Shown here piece after piece: positions 1 to 7,580 of a stretch of 64,000 bases of DNA; the stretch's first letter is position 1, and each line of letters begins with the position of its first letter. A program made the position numbers and the translations under genes. Under the pieces are notes generated by a model that worked only from the letters and a program-made list of their open reading frames with translations, was not told where the DNA came from and did not search any database. The stretch is from assembly GCA_963840275.1 (NCBI GenBank), contig CAWIYK010000001.1, positions 733,528 through 797,527 on the forward strand, in the 5' to 3' direction. Origin of the DNA: Actinophytocola sp963840275. GTDB taxonomy: Bacteria; Actinomycetota; Actinomycetes; Mycobacteriales; Pseudonocardiaceae.

Positions 1-1
1 T

Positions 2-436
2 ATGCACGAGATGGTGGACGCTTATCGGTTGCTGATCGCGGACGTGTACGAGTTGGCCGGGCTGTCGCGGCGCACGAGTGAGGACCTGGCGCGCGCGGTG
101 GGTCAGACGGCCGCTCGCTGGCATGTGTTGAGCGTGCTGTCGGACGGTCCCCGGACGGTGCCGTCGGTGGCGCGCCGGTTGGGGTTGGCGCCGCAGAGTG
201 TGCAGCGGGTGGTGGGTGACCTGCTGGCGAACGGCCATGTCGAGGCCACGGACAACCCGGACCACGCGCGGTCGTCGCTGATGGAGCTGACGCCGGCGGG
301 CCGCGACCTCGTGGCGGGCCTGTTCGAGCAGTCGAGGGAGTTCCGTGGGGCGGCGCTGGAACGGGCTGGGGTGACGGCCGACGAGCTCGCGGCTGCCCGG
401 GAGGTGATCGGCAAGCTCGTCGCCGCGTTGCGTTAG
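2..436 (+). CDS. MarR family transcriptional regulator
   Basis: A 144-residue protein with the size and layout of a MarR winged-helix dimer. The recognition region lies around residues 48-75 (SVARRLGLAPQSVQRVVGDL), followed by a wing (DNPDHARSSLMELTPAG). Flanking helices at both ends supply the dimer interface. The ATG sits at base 2 of the window, so a slightly longer N-terminus cannot be excluded. It runs tail to tail with the TetR gene and overlaps it by 4 bp. MarR proteins usually bind small phenolic or antibiotic-like ligands and control neighbouring genes. No target can be assigned because the upstream region is outside the window. Confidence 0.85.
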   Translation: MHEMVDAYRLLIADVYELAGLSRRTSEDLARAVGQTAARWHVLSVLSDGPRTVPSVARRLGLAPQSVQRVVGDLLANGHVEATDNPDHARSSLMELTPAGRDLVAGLFEQSREFRGAALERAGVTADELAAAREVIGKLVAALR

Positions 437-1107
437 CTCGCGGTGCGGCGGGCGCGCATGCCGAGCACCAGGGTCTCGGCGAGGCGCGTGACGGTCGGCA
501 CGAACTCGGGGTAGGCGTGCGCGATTCTCGGGTTCTCCTGGTACAGCGTGTTGACCGCGGCGGGCGGGTGGCAGATCTGCCACAGGCCGGCGGCGATGGC
601 GTTGACTCCGCTGACCAGGTCCCACGCGTCGCGTTCGGTGAGGTCGGGAAGCGTCTTGTGGAGGCCGTCGACGATGTCCTCTACGGCGCCGAGCACGGTG
701 ACCTTGAAGGTGAGCACGGCGGTGAGCGACACGTTGCGTTCGAGGTTCAGTGGCGCGTGGGTGAGCAGGTCGCACAGGAGCGGTCGTGCGTCGAGGGTGC
801 GCGCGAAGGTGCCGGCGACGTCGATGACCGAGTCGACGGGCAGTCCGGCCAGCTCGGCGCACATCGTGCTCGCCCATTCCTCCCATGCCTCACCGGCGAG
901 CGCGAGGTAGATCTCCTCGCGGGTCCCGAAGTACCGCAGCAGGGCGGTCTTGTGCACGCCGACCTCGGCGGCGATGTCGGCCAGACTGACGTTGCGCACT
1001 CCTTCCCGCAGCCCGAGCGCACGGGCGGCGTCCAGGATCGCGGCCTGCCGTTGCCGCTTGTGCTCGGGGCTGCGAGCACGCTGGAAGTTCGCCGGGTCGC
1101 GCGCCAT
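433..1107 (-). CDS. TetR/AcrR family transcriptional regulator
   Basis: A 224-residue TetR-type regulator. The N-terminal helix-turn-helix spans about residues 20-66 (ILDAARALGLREGVRNVSLA, then VGVHKTALLRYFGTREEIY). The rest is a helical ligand-binding and dimerisation domain. I chose the internal ATG at 1107. An upstream in-frame start at 1140 would add eleven residues that do not look like the family. The gene lies 29 bp downstream of the molybdopterin subunit gene on the same strand, so it may be co-transcribed with the oxidoreductase operon and regulate it. The palindromes upstream of that operon (4976-5022) are candidate operators. The regulator-operator link is inference. Confidence 0.85.
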   Translation of the reverse strand: MARDPANFQRARSPEHKRQRQAAILDAARALGLREGVRNVSLADIAAEVGVHKTALLRYFGTREEIYLALAGEAWEEWASTMCAELAGLPVDSVIDVAGTFARTLDARPLLCDLLTHAPLNLERNVSLTAVLTFKVTVLGAVEDIVDGLHKTLPDLTERDAWDLVSGVNAIAAGLWQICHPPAAVNTLYQENPRIAHAYPEFVPTVTRLAETLVLGMRARRTAS

Positions 1108-1136
1108 GGTCCATACGGTAACCACAGCTCGCCTGG

Positions 1137-3344
1137 TCACAGCAGCTTGTCCAGGGTGATCGGCAGGTCGTAGACGCGACGGCCGGTCGCGTGGTGGACG
1201 GCGTTGGCGATGGCCGCGGCCACGCCGACGATGCCTACCTCTCCCGCGCCGAGCACGCCGAGCGGCATGGTCGGGTCGGGCTCGTTGAGGCAGTCGACGT
1301 CGATCCGCGGGATGTCGGCGTGCACCGGGACGTGGTACTCGGACAGGTTCGCGTTCACGATGCGCCCGGTCCGCTGATCGACCAGGGTGTGTTCACCGAG
1401 CGCGGCGCCGATGCCCATCACGATGCCGCCGCGTAACTGGCTCGCCGCGGTCTTCGCGTTGACGACCGTGCCGATGTCGAACACGCCGAGCCACCGTGTG
1501 ACCCGCACCTCGCCGGTGTCCTGGTCGACGCGCACCTCGCAGAACTGCGCGCCGCACGCCGCCTTGACGTAGCGCCTGCGGTCCCGCAGCAGCTTCGACA
1601 CGAACCGGACCTGGCCGACGAGCCGGCCGACGCGTGAGTCGGAGCCGACCCTGACTTCGAGGTGGTCGCGACCGGCGCGGGTCAGTGTCGCGGCCGGCGA
1701 GTCGCCTTCGCCCAGCGTGCGTAACTTTCGGCGTAGTTCGGCGGCCGCTTCGAGCAGGCTCGCGGACACGCTCGCGGTCTGCGCGGAGCCGCCCGCGCCG
1801 GGGCCGACGGGGAGGTCGCTGTCGCCGTACTCGATGCGGACCGCCTCGAACGGCACCCCGAGCGCGTGGGCGGTGACCTGCCCGAACGCGGTGGCGGCAC
1901 CCATGCCCATCTCGTGGAACGCGCAGCGCACGAGGACGCTGCCGTCGGCCGACAGCCGCATGGTGAGGTCGGCGGGGAACTGCCAGGCGGGGTGGTAGGC
2001 GGTGGCGACGCCCATGCCGACCAGCCACCGGCCGTCCCGCATCGACCCGGGTTCCGGGGTGCGGTCGGCCCACCCGAAGCGGTCGGCGCCGTGCGCGTAC
2101 GCCTCGCGAAGGCCGCGGCGCGCGAACAGCTTGTCGTCCAGCGGGTTGCGGTCCGGCTCGTTGCGCATCCGCAGCTCGATGGGGTCGAGGTCGAGTTTGT
2201 AGGCCAGCTCGTCGACGGCCGCCTCGAGCGCGAACGAGCCGATCGACTCTCCAGGCGCGCGCATCACCGCGTTGGACAGCGCGTCCAGCTGGATCTGGTT
2301 CTGCTGCACGAGGATGCGCTCGGCGTCGTACAGGTGGCGGGACTGCGACACGACCTGCTCCGCGCCGCCGCCGACCCGGCCGAGCTGCGTGACGCTGGTG
2401 TGGATCAGCGCGGTCAGCCGGCCGTCCGGTTCGGCGCCGAGCGCGACCCGCTGGCTGGACGGGGTGCGACCGCCGACCGTGCGGTAGACACCTTCGCGGG
2501 GCAGCGTCAGCCGCACCGGTTTCCGCGTGACGCGGGCGGCGAGCGCGGCGAGGATCGTGCCGGGCCAGACGTTGGTCTTGCCGCCGAAAGCGCCGCCGAC
2601 GAAGGTGGAGATCACCCGCACGTTGGCCTTCGGCACGTCGAACTTGTGCGCGAGGTGCCGGCGGGTCCAGTCGATGTTCTGGGTGCCGTCGTGCACCGTC
2701 AGCGTGTCGCCGGCCCATGCGGCGGTGGTCGCGTGTGGTTCGAGCGCGTTGTGGTGGTGCATCGGCGTGGTGAACCGCAGGTCGACGGTGACGGGCGCGG
2801 CGGCGAGCGCCTTGGCCGCATCGCCCTTCCTGCCGCCGCCGGGCATGAGCGCGTTGTTCTTCTGCGGCTTGGCGTTGGGTTCCTCGGCGGCGAAGTCCAC
2901 TGTGGCCGGCAGCGCCGCGTAGGTGACCCGCACCAGCCGGGCGGCCTCGGCCGCGGCGTCGAGCGTGTCGGCGACGACGACCGCCACGGGTTGGCCGTTC
3001 CAGTGCACCTCGTCGGTGTTGAGGTAGTTGACGGCGGTCCCGGAGGCCAACGTGCTGAGGTCGAGCATGGTGACGGCCCGCGGCGGCTTCATGGCCGGGG
3101 CGTTGAGGTGGGTGATGACGGCCCGCACCCCGGGGAGCGCGGCCGCCGCGGTCGTGTCGATGGCGGTGATCCGGCCGCGTGGGACGGTGGCGTGGACGAG
3201 CGCCGCGTGGGTGAGGTCCGGGTACGGGTACTCGGCGGAGTACCGCGCCGCGCCGGTTGTCTTGACGTGACCGTCCACTCGGTCCAGTGCGGCGCCGAGG
3301 ACGTGGTGTGTGCGAGGCGGGGTGTGTGGCGGTGCCTGTGTCAT
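1137..3344 (-). CDS. Aldehyde/xanthine oxidoreductase, molybdopterin-binding subunit (PaoC-like)
   Basis: A 735-residue catalytic subunit of a three-subunit molybdenum hydroxylase. Visible signatures are the Mo-cofactor loop VGGAFGGK (near residue 250), the MRAPGE segment (near 360) and the C-terminal GAGEVG stretch (near 700), whose glutamate is the base that activates the Mo-bound hydroxyl. Together with the two upstream genes it forms the order Fe-S, FAD, Mo seen in PaoABC (YagTSR) aldehyde oxidoreductases, which oxidise aldehydes to carboxylic acids with an external acceptor. A 111-bp gap separates it from the FAD gene with no obvious terminator, so read-through is likely. The substrate cannot be told from sequence; an isoquinoline- or CO-dehydrogenase-like role is less likely given the FAD subunit. 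Confidence 0.88.
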   Translation of the reverse strand: MTQAPPHTPPRTHHVLGAALDRVDGHVKTTGAARYSAEYPYPDLTHAALVHATVPRGRITAIDTTAAAALPGVRAVITHLNAPAMKPPRAVTMLDLSTLASGTAVNYLNTDEVHWNGQPVAVVVADTLDAAAEAARLVRVTYAALPATVDFAAEEPNAKPQKNNALMPGGGRKGDAAKALAAAPVTVDLRFTTPMHHHNALEPHATTAAWAGDTLTVHDGTQNIDWTRRHLAHKFDVPKANVRVISTFVGGAFGGKTNVWPGTILAALAARVTRKPVRLTLPREGVYRTVGGRTPSSQRVALGAEPDGRLTALIHTSVTQLGRVGGGAEQVVSQSRHLYDAERILVQQNQIQLDALSNAVMRAPGESIGSFALEAAVDELAYKLDLDPIELRMRNEPDRNPLDDKLFARRGLREAYAHGADRFGWADRTPEPGSMRDGRWLVGMGVATAYHPAWQFPADLTMRLSADGSVLVRCAFHEMGMGAATAFGQVTAHALGVPFEAVRIEYGDSDLPVGPGAGGSAQTASVSASLLEAAAELRRKLRTLGEGDSPAATLTRAGRDHLEVRVGSDSRVGRLVGQVRFVSKLLRDRRRYVKAACGAQFCEVRVDQDTGEVRVTRWLGVFDIGTVVNAKTAASQLRGGIVMGIGAALGEHTLVDQRTGRIVNANLSEYHVPVHADIPRIDVDCLNEPDPTMPLGVLGAGEVGIVGVAAAIANAVHHATGRRVYDLPITLDKLL

Positions 3345-3455
3345 GCCGTCATTCCGTCCGTGACTGCGGCTGGTGGGGTTTGGTGAGTGGCCGGTATTTC
3401 GGCGGGGAGGGGAGTGGCCTGCGGAACGACGGCTGGCGATGACTCGAAGGGCCGG

Positions 3456-4451
3456 CTAAGCCGCCGAGCCGTCGGTTGTCAGGTGTCGCAGTGTTGCCGT
3501 GATGGTTCTGCGGGCTAAGTCGATCTTGAAGGCGTTGTCTGGTTGTGGCGCGGCTTCGGCTAGTTCTGCTTCCGCCGCTGCCTCGAAGGACGCCGTTGTC
3601 GCCGGCGCGTTCTTCAGCACCGCTTCCGCCTTGCTGGCTCGCCACGGGGTTGGGGCTACTCCGCCCAGCGCCAGGCGCACGTCCGTGATCACACCGGACC
3701 TGGTTTCCAGCGCTGCCGCCACCGACACCAGCGCGAAGGCATACGATGTCCGGTCCCTTACCTTGCGGTACCGCGACATCGCGGCTGTCGGGAGGTTCGG
3801 TAGCTCCACCGCCGTGATCAGTTCCTCCGGTGCCAGCGTCGTCTCCACCGACGGGGTGGCGCCGGGGAGCGTGTGGAACTCCGCCATCGGGATTCTTCTG
3901 CGGCCTTGCGTGCTCTCCACCTCCACCACCGCGTCCAGTGCTCTCAGTGCCACACACAGGTCGGACGGGTTGGTGGCCATGCACGATTTGCTGGCGCCCA
4001 GGATCGCGTGGTTGCGGGTGTAGCCCGTCAGCGCCGCGCACCCACTTCCCGGGTCGCGTTTGTTGCACGCCGTCGTGCGGTCGTAGAAGTAATGACACCT
4101 GGTGCGCTGTAACAGGTTGCCGCCCACCGTGGCCATGTTGCGCAGCTGCCCGGAGGCACCCATGAGGACGGCCTGCGTGAGCATCGGGTAGCGCGTGCGG
4201 ATCAGTGGATGCGCTGCCAGATGACTGTTGCGCACCAGCGCACCTATCCGCACGGTGCCGTCCGGTTGCTCGTCCACCGTGGTCAGTGGCAGACCCGTGA
4301 CATCGACGACCGTGTCCGGGCGCTCGACGTCCTGGCGCATCAGGTCCACCAGGTTGGTGCCGCCCGCCAGGAACTTCGCGTTCGGTGCGTCGGCGATGGC
4401 TCGCACCGCGGCCGGCACGTCCGTCGGGCGTACATAGGCGAACGACCTCAT
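3456..4451 (-). CDS. Aldehyde oxidoreductase FAD-binding subunit with extra Fe-S cysteines (PaoB-like)
   Basis: A 331-residue FAD subunit. FAD contacts are visible as FLAGGTNLVDLM (27-38) and ATVGGNLLQRTRC (107-119). Four cysteines (C119, C129, C138, C157) sit in the pattern RTRC...CNKRDPGSGC...SC. In E. coli PaoB (YagS) such cysteines hold an additional [4Fe-4S] cluster, and ordinary xanthine dehydrogenase FAD subunits lack them. This is the main reason for a PaoABC-like call. The ATG overlaps the stop of the Fe-S gene (ATGA, 4448-4451), indicating translational coupling. Electrons would pass Mo, [2Fe-2S], FAD in the assembled heterotrimer. Confidence 0.88.
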   Translation of the reverse strand: MRSFAYVRPTDVPAAVRAIADAPNAKFLAGGTNLVDLMRQDVERPDTVVDVTGLPLTTVDEQPDGTVRIGALVRNSHLAAHPLIRTRYPMLTQAVLMGASGQLRNMATVGGNLLQRTRCHYFYDRTTACNKRDPGSGCAALTGYTRNHAILGASKSCMATNPSDLCVALRALDAVVEVESTQGRRRIPMAEFHTLPGATPSVETTLAPEELITAVELPNLPTAAMSRYRKVRDRTSYAFALVSVAAALETRSGVITDVRLALGGVAPTPWRASKAEAVLKNAPATTASFEAAAEAELAEAAPQPDNAFKIDLARRTITATLRHLTTDGSAA

Positions 4452-4933
4452 TGCGCCGTCTCCTCGATCGCCGCGACCATGCCGTTGTAGGCGCCGCAGC
4501 GGCACAGGTTGCCGCTCATGCGTTCGCGGATCTCCTCGGTGGTCAGGTCGGGACGCGTCGCGACGTGTTCGGTGACCGCGCTCGGCGCGCCGGCCCGGTG
4601 CTCGGCGAGCATGCCCAGCGCCGAACAGAGTTGGCCCGACGTGCAGTAGCCGCACTGGAAGCCGTCGTGTTTGACGAACGCGGCCTGAAGTGGCGTGTCG
4701 ACGCCCTCGATCGTCGTGATCTCCCGGCCGTCGTGCTGCACGGCCAGGCTCAGGCACGACAGGATCCGCTCGCCGTCGACGAGCACCGTGCACGCGCCGC
4801 AGGCGCCCTGGTCGCAGCCCTTCTTGGTGCCGGTCAAGCCCAGGTGCTCACGTAACGCGTCGAGCAGGCTGACCCTCGGCTCGAGCTCCACCGGCCGGCT
4901 GGCTCCGTTGACACGCATCCGTACCTCGACCAC
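4448..4933 (-). CDS. Aldehyde oxidoreductase [2Fe-2S] subunit (PaoA-like)
   Basis: A 161-residue iron-sulfur subunit. The N-terminal plant-ferredoxin-type cluster uses C40, C45, C48 and C60 (GCDQGACGACTVLVDG...SC). The second, helical cluster domain has QCGYC (94-97) and NLCRCGAY near residue 143. It starts at a GTG at 4933 and has no Tat signal, unlike periplasmic E. coli PaoA, so the complex is probably cytoplasmic. It is the first gene of the operon and is transcribed away from the palindrome-rich region 4976-5022. Confidence 0.88.
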   Translation of the reverse strand: MVEVRMRVNGASRPVELEPRVSLLDALREHLGLTGTKKGCDQGACGACTVLVDGERILSCLSLAVQHDGREITTIEGVDTPLQAAFVKHDGFQCGYCTSGQLCSALGMLAEHRAGAPSAVTEHVATRPDLTTEEIRERMSGNLCRCGAYNGMVAAIEETAQ

Positions 4934-4975
4934 TGGTCAGCTCCGTTCGGGGGTTTCGGCGGGGGCAGGGACGAG

Positions 4976-5022
4976 GTTAACGCAACGCTGTAGCCTTAAC
5001 AAGGCAACGGTGTTGTGTTAAC
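4976..5022. promoter_or_regulatory. Nested inverted repeats between divergent genes
   Basis: Outer arms GTTAACGCAAC (4976-4986) and GTTGTGTTAAC (5012-5022) are inverted with one mismatch. Between them lies a perfect inner palindrome, GCCTT-AAC-AAGGC (4993-5005). A TTAAC core recurs three times. The site lies between the oxidoreductase operon (minus strand) and the monooxygenase-like gene (plus strand), so it is a plausible shared operator for the TetR or MarR regulator at the start of the window. Confidence 0.55.
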
Positions 5023-5088
5023 TCGATCGTGGCTGGGGGAGGGGCTATGTTTTCGGTCAGTGATCGAGCGACCTGGAAGGGACAAGTC

Positions 5089-5412
5089 GTGATCTTCATC
5101 TGTGTCAAATGGACAATTCGCCCGGAGAAGGCCGACGAGTGGCTCACGCTGGTCGACGACTTCACCGAGGCGACCCGCCGCGAGCCGGGCAACCTCTTCT
5201 TCGAGTGGTCCCGCAGTGTGGCCGACCCGAACCAGTTCGTGCTGGTGGAGGCATTCCAGGACGATGCGGCAGAGGCGCACGTCGGCTCCGACCACTTCAA
5301 GGCGGCCATGGCATGGATGCCGAAGGTGGTCGCCGAGACGCCCCAGATCATCAACGTCACGACGGAGGGGGACGGCTGGTCCCGGATGGTCGAAGTGCAG
5401 CCGGCTGACTGA
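5089..5412 (+). CDS. Antibiotic biosynthesis monooxygenase (ABM)-domain protein, quinol monooxygenase-like
   Basis: A 107-residue single ABM (dimeric alpha-beta barrel) domain. It begins IFICVKWTIRPEKADEWL, followed by EPGNLFFEWSRS and the conserved HVGSDHFKAAM stretch that forms the pocket. YgiN-like members oxidise quinols or detoxify electrophiles without a cofactor. I chose GTG 5089, which follows GGAAGGGA (5076-5083) at normal spacing. A longer reading from 5029 would translate the operator region. The gene is divergent from the aldehyde oxidoreductase operon, so shared regulation and a joint redox-stress or aromatic-detoxification role are plausible but inferred. Confidence 0.8.
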   Translation: MIFICVKWTIRPEKADEWLTLVDDFTEATRREPGNLFFEWSRSVADPNQFVLVEAFQDDAAEAHVGSDHFKAAMAWMPKVVAETPQIINVTTEGDGWSRMVEVQPAD

Positions 5413-5574
5413 TTACACGATCGGGCGAATGGGCTAATGCAGGTTTAACACTGTGCGTATGGGGACCCGGTGTAAACACGCGCAGACGAGCCGATAACCT
5501 TCACCTCTATTCGTGGCCGGCGACTCTGGGTCTACCTGGTGTCACCGGTTTTCCCGTTCCAGCCGGAGGCATCC

Positions 5575-6231
5575 ATGGCACTCAACTCGACCCCCCGCCG
5601 CCGCTTCGGCGTGGCACTGGGGGCCGTCCTGACCGGCGTCGCCGCCAGTCTCATCGGGCTCACTGGCACCGCCAGCGCCCACACGCCGCACGTGAAGGCG
5701 TCGTGCGAGGGCGACACCACCACCCTCTCGGTCAAGCTCACGGCGTACAACGAGAAGAAGTCGAACACCGTCAAGGTCACCGACGGCGACGAGGTTCTCG
5801 TCGACACCAGCTTCAAGACCAACTTCGAGGAGACGTACGAGACCTCCGGCGCCGTCGACCACGTCTTCACGGTCACGGTCCAGGCCTGGGACGACCCCGA
5901 GGGTGACAAGGGCTTCTCCTTCACCAAGGAGCTCGAGGTCAAGAAGTGCGTGACGGAGACGACCACGACGACCACGACCACGGAGACGACCTCCGAGACG
6001 ACGCCGCCGACCGAGACGAGCACGCCGTCGGAGACGCCGACCTCGTCCTCCACCGAGGCCCCGCCGGTCACCACGACCGTCGTGCCGACGACCACCACGT
6101 CGCCGGCTGTCGAGGAGGCCGCGCTGGCCGAGACCGGTGCGAGCATCGCCCTGCCGCTCGGCATCGCGGGCGTGCTGCTCGCCGGTGGTGCGGTGCTGCT
6201 GTTCGTCGTCCGTCGGCGCGGCAAGGCCTGA
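5575..6231 (+). CDS. Secreted cell-wall-anchored protein with LAETG sortase signal
   Basis: A 218-residue exported protein. Residues 1-36 form a signal peptide (basic RRR start, hydrophobic core, TASA cleavage site). A short folded domain with two cysteines follows (residues about 37-135). Next comes a Thr/Pro/Ser/Glu stalk of TTT, ETT and TPS runs (about 136-180) that would span the wall. The C-terminus has LAETG, a hydrophobic segment and an RRRGKA tail, a class E (LAxTG) sortase signal. GGAGG at 5564-5568 sets the ATG at 5575. The 5'-region (5413-5574) has a possible TGTAAA/TAACCT promoter (5471-5500). The binding partner of the folded domain is unknown. Confidence 0.85.
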   Translation: MALNSTPRRRFGVALGAVLTGVAASLIGLTGTASAHTPHVKASCEGDTTTLSVKLTAYNEKKSNTVKVTDGDEVLVDTSFKTNFEETYETSGAVDHVFTVTVQAWDDPEGDKGFSFTKELEVKKCVTETTTTTTTTETTSETTPPTETSTPSETPTSSSTEAPPVTTTVVPTTTTSPAVEEAALAETGASIALPLGIAGVLLAGGAVLLFVVRRRGKA

Positions 6232-6240
6232 GTGCTGACT

Positions 6241-6293
6241 GAACGACACTGAACGACACTGAGGGCGGGTCCGCGACGCGGACCCGCCCTCAG
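6241..6293 (+). terminator. Strong stem-loop terminator preceded by a tandem decamer
   Basis: Bases 6259-6293 form a perfect 17-bp inverted repeat, CTGAGGGCGGGTCCGCG and its complement around a single A, just after the sortase substrate gene. It is followed by TCGTATT. Immediately before it GAACGACACT is repeated twice (6241-6260). The hairpin works in either direction and should insulate the ligase gene downstream. Confidence 0.85.
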
Positions 6294-6338
6294 TCGTATT
6301 CGCGTTTGTCCAGCACCCTTCGCGGGTACGAACCCGCT

Positions 6339-7418
6339 GTGACAGCAGCGAATCTGACGATGGGCGTGGAGGAGGAGTTCCTCCTTGTGCGCAAGGACGG
6401 CCGACTCTCCACGCTCGGTCCCGAGGTCGCCGACGCCACGACCGACGAGCACGGCGCGCTCGAGGCGGAGCTCAAGCGGTGTCAGGTGGAAGCGGTGTCG
6501 GGGATCTGCCGCACCCCGGACGAGGTGCTCGGTCAGCTGACCGACCTGCGCGGACAACTCGCGAGCGTGGCCGAGGAGCGCGGACTGCGGCTGCTGCCGA
6601 GCGGCTGTCCGGTGGTGCCGGAGGAGACCGCGCAGGAGATCACGCCCAACGCCCGGTACCTGCGGATGGCGGAGTGGTTCGGCGCGACCGTGCGGTCGGT
6701 CGCGACCTGCGGCTGCCACGTCCACGTCGGAATCCCGGACCGTGAGACCGGGGTCGCCGTGTGCAACCAGGTGCGGGCATGGCTGCCGGTGCTCCTCACA
6801 CTCACCGCGAACTCACCGTTCGACGGCGCCGACACGGGTTACGCGAGCTGGCGCTACCAGGAGTGGTCCCGCTGGCCGTCGGCCGGCCCGCCGCCGTACT
6901 TCGCCTCGCTCGACGAGTACGAGAGCATCGTGGTCGGGCTGCTGCGGTCCGGCGCGCTGATGGACCGCGCGATGATCTACTGGGACATCCGGCTGTCCGA
7001 ACGGCACCCGACGGTCGAGTTCCGGGTCAGCGACGTCGCGGTGACCCCGGAGCACGCGACGCTGCTCGCGACACTCATCCGAGGCCTCGTCGCCCACGCG
7101 CTCGACACCGACCGGCCGCCGGTCGAGCTGCCGCACGCGGTGTTGCGCGGCAACCTGTGGCGCGCCGCGCGGGAGGGCCTGTCCGGGTCCACGCTGCATC
7201 CGGTGACCGGGGTGCTCACGCCGGTCCAGTCGCAGTTGGACGACCTCGTCGAGCACCTGCGGCCGGTGCTCGGCGTCGACCTCGAGTTCGTCAAGGCCGG
7301 CGTCGCGCGGCTGCGGGAGCAGGGCACCGGCGCGGCACGGCAGCGGGCGGCGTTCCGGCGCCGCAACGAGCTGATCGACGTCGTCGACGAGCTGGCGGTC
7401 ACGCCGCCGGCAAGGTGA
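6339..7418 (+). CDS. Carboxylate-amine ligase, glutamate-cysteine ligase type 2 (YbdK family)
   Basis: A 359-residue member of the GCS2 family. The N-terminus has the ATP-grasp-like signature MGVEEEFLLV. Further blocks are TCGCHVHVGIPD (about 125-136), LTANSPFDGADTGYASWR and RHPTVEFRVSDVAVTPEH. Family members join an amino acid gamma-carboxylate to an amine; YbdK itself has weak glutamate-cysteine ligase activity. Actinomycete copies may act in small-molecule amide formation rather than mycothiol synthesis. I chose GTG 6339. A TTG at 6306 is in frame but lies close behind the terminator with no ribosome site. Confidence 0.8.
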   Translation: MTAANLTMGVEEEFLLVRKDGRLSTLGPEVADATTDEHGALEAELKRCQVEAVSGICRTPDEVLGQLTDLRGQLASVAEERGLRLLPSGCPVVPEETAQEITPNARYLRMAEWFGATVRSVATCGCHVHVGIPDRETGVAVCNQVRAWLPVLLTLTANSPFDGADTGYASWRYQEWSRWPSAGPPPYFASLDEYESIVVGLLRSGALMDRAMIYWDIRLSERHPTVEFRVSDVAVTPEHATLLATLIRGLVAHALDTDRPPVELPHAVLRGNLWRAAREGLSGSTLHPVTGVLTPVQSQLDDLVEHLRPVLGVDLEFVKAGVARLREQGTGAARQRAAFRRRNELIDVVDELAVTPPAR

Positions 7419-7465
7419 CCGTCCGAAGCCGCTGTTGGCCGTCCACTGTGTACACCCGCGGGCTC

Positions 7466-7555
7466 TGGCCTCCGGCCCCCGATTTCCAGCCTAGCCGCTG
7501 ACACCGACAGGTTCGGGCTGTGGCGATCTTGGTTGTGGACAGGTGGGGGCCGGCA
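7466..7555 (-). repeat. Dispersed repeat copy 1, carrying a PafBC-type promoter on the minus strand
   Basis: Bases 7466-7493 match 53566-53593 exactly over 28 bp (TGGCCTCCGG...CCAGCCTA). Read on the minus strand, CTGTCGGTG-N8-TAGGCT (7510-7488) fits the RecA-NDp/PafBC promoter consensus exactly. Further right are a degraded TGTGGCGAT and an intact TGTGGACAG (7534-7542), then GTGGGGGCCGG, a decayed right arm. The minus-strand promoter would run antisense into the ligase gene. The element fills most of the gap between two plus-strand genes. Confidence 0.7.
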
Positions 7556-7580
7556 CGTATTGTCGGCGGCGGGAGGGGTT

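Noticed and set aside
2894..2905. The recurring word GTCCAC(T/A)GTGG (also near 7441, 11944, 50693, 55813) as an operator
   Set aside because: Found in coding and non-coding DNA without consistent position to starts; more likely a genome-wide favoured word. A genome count would settle it.
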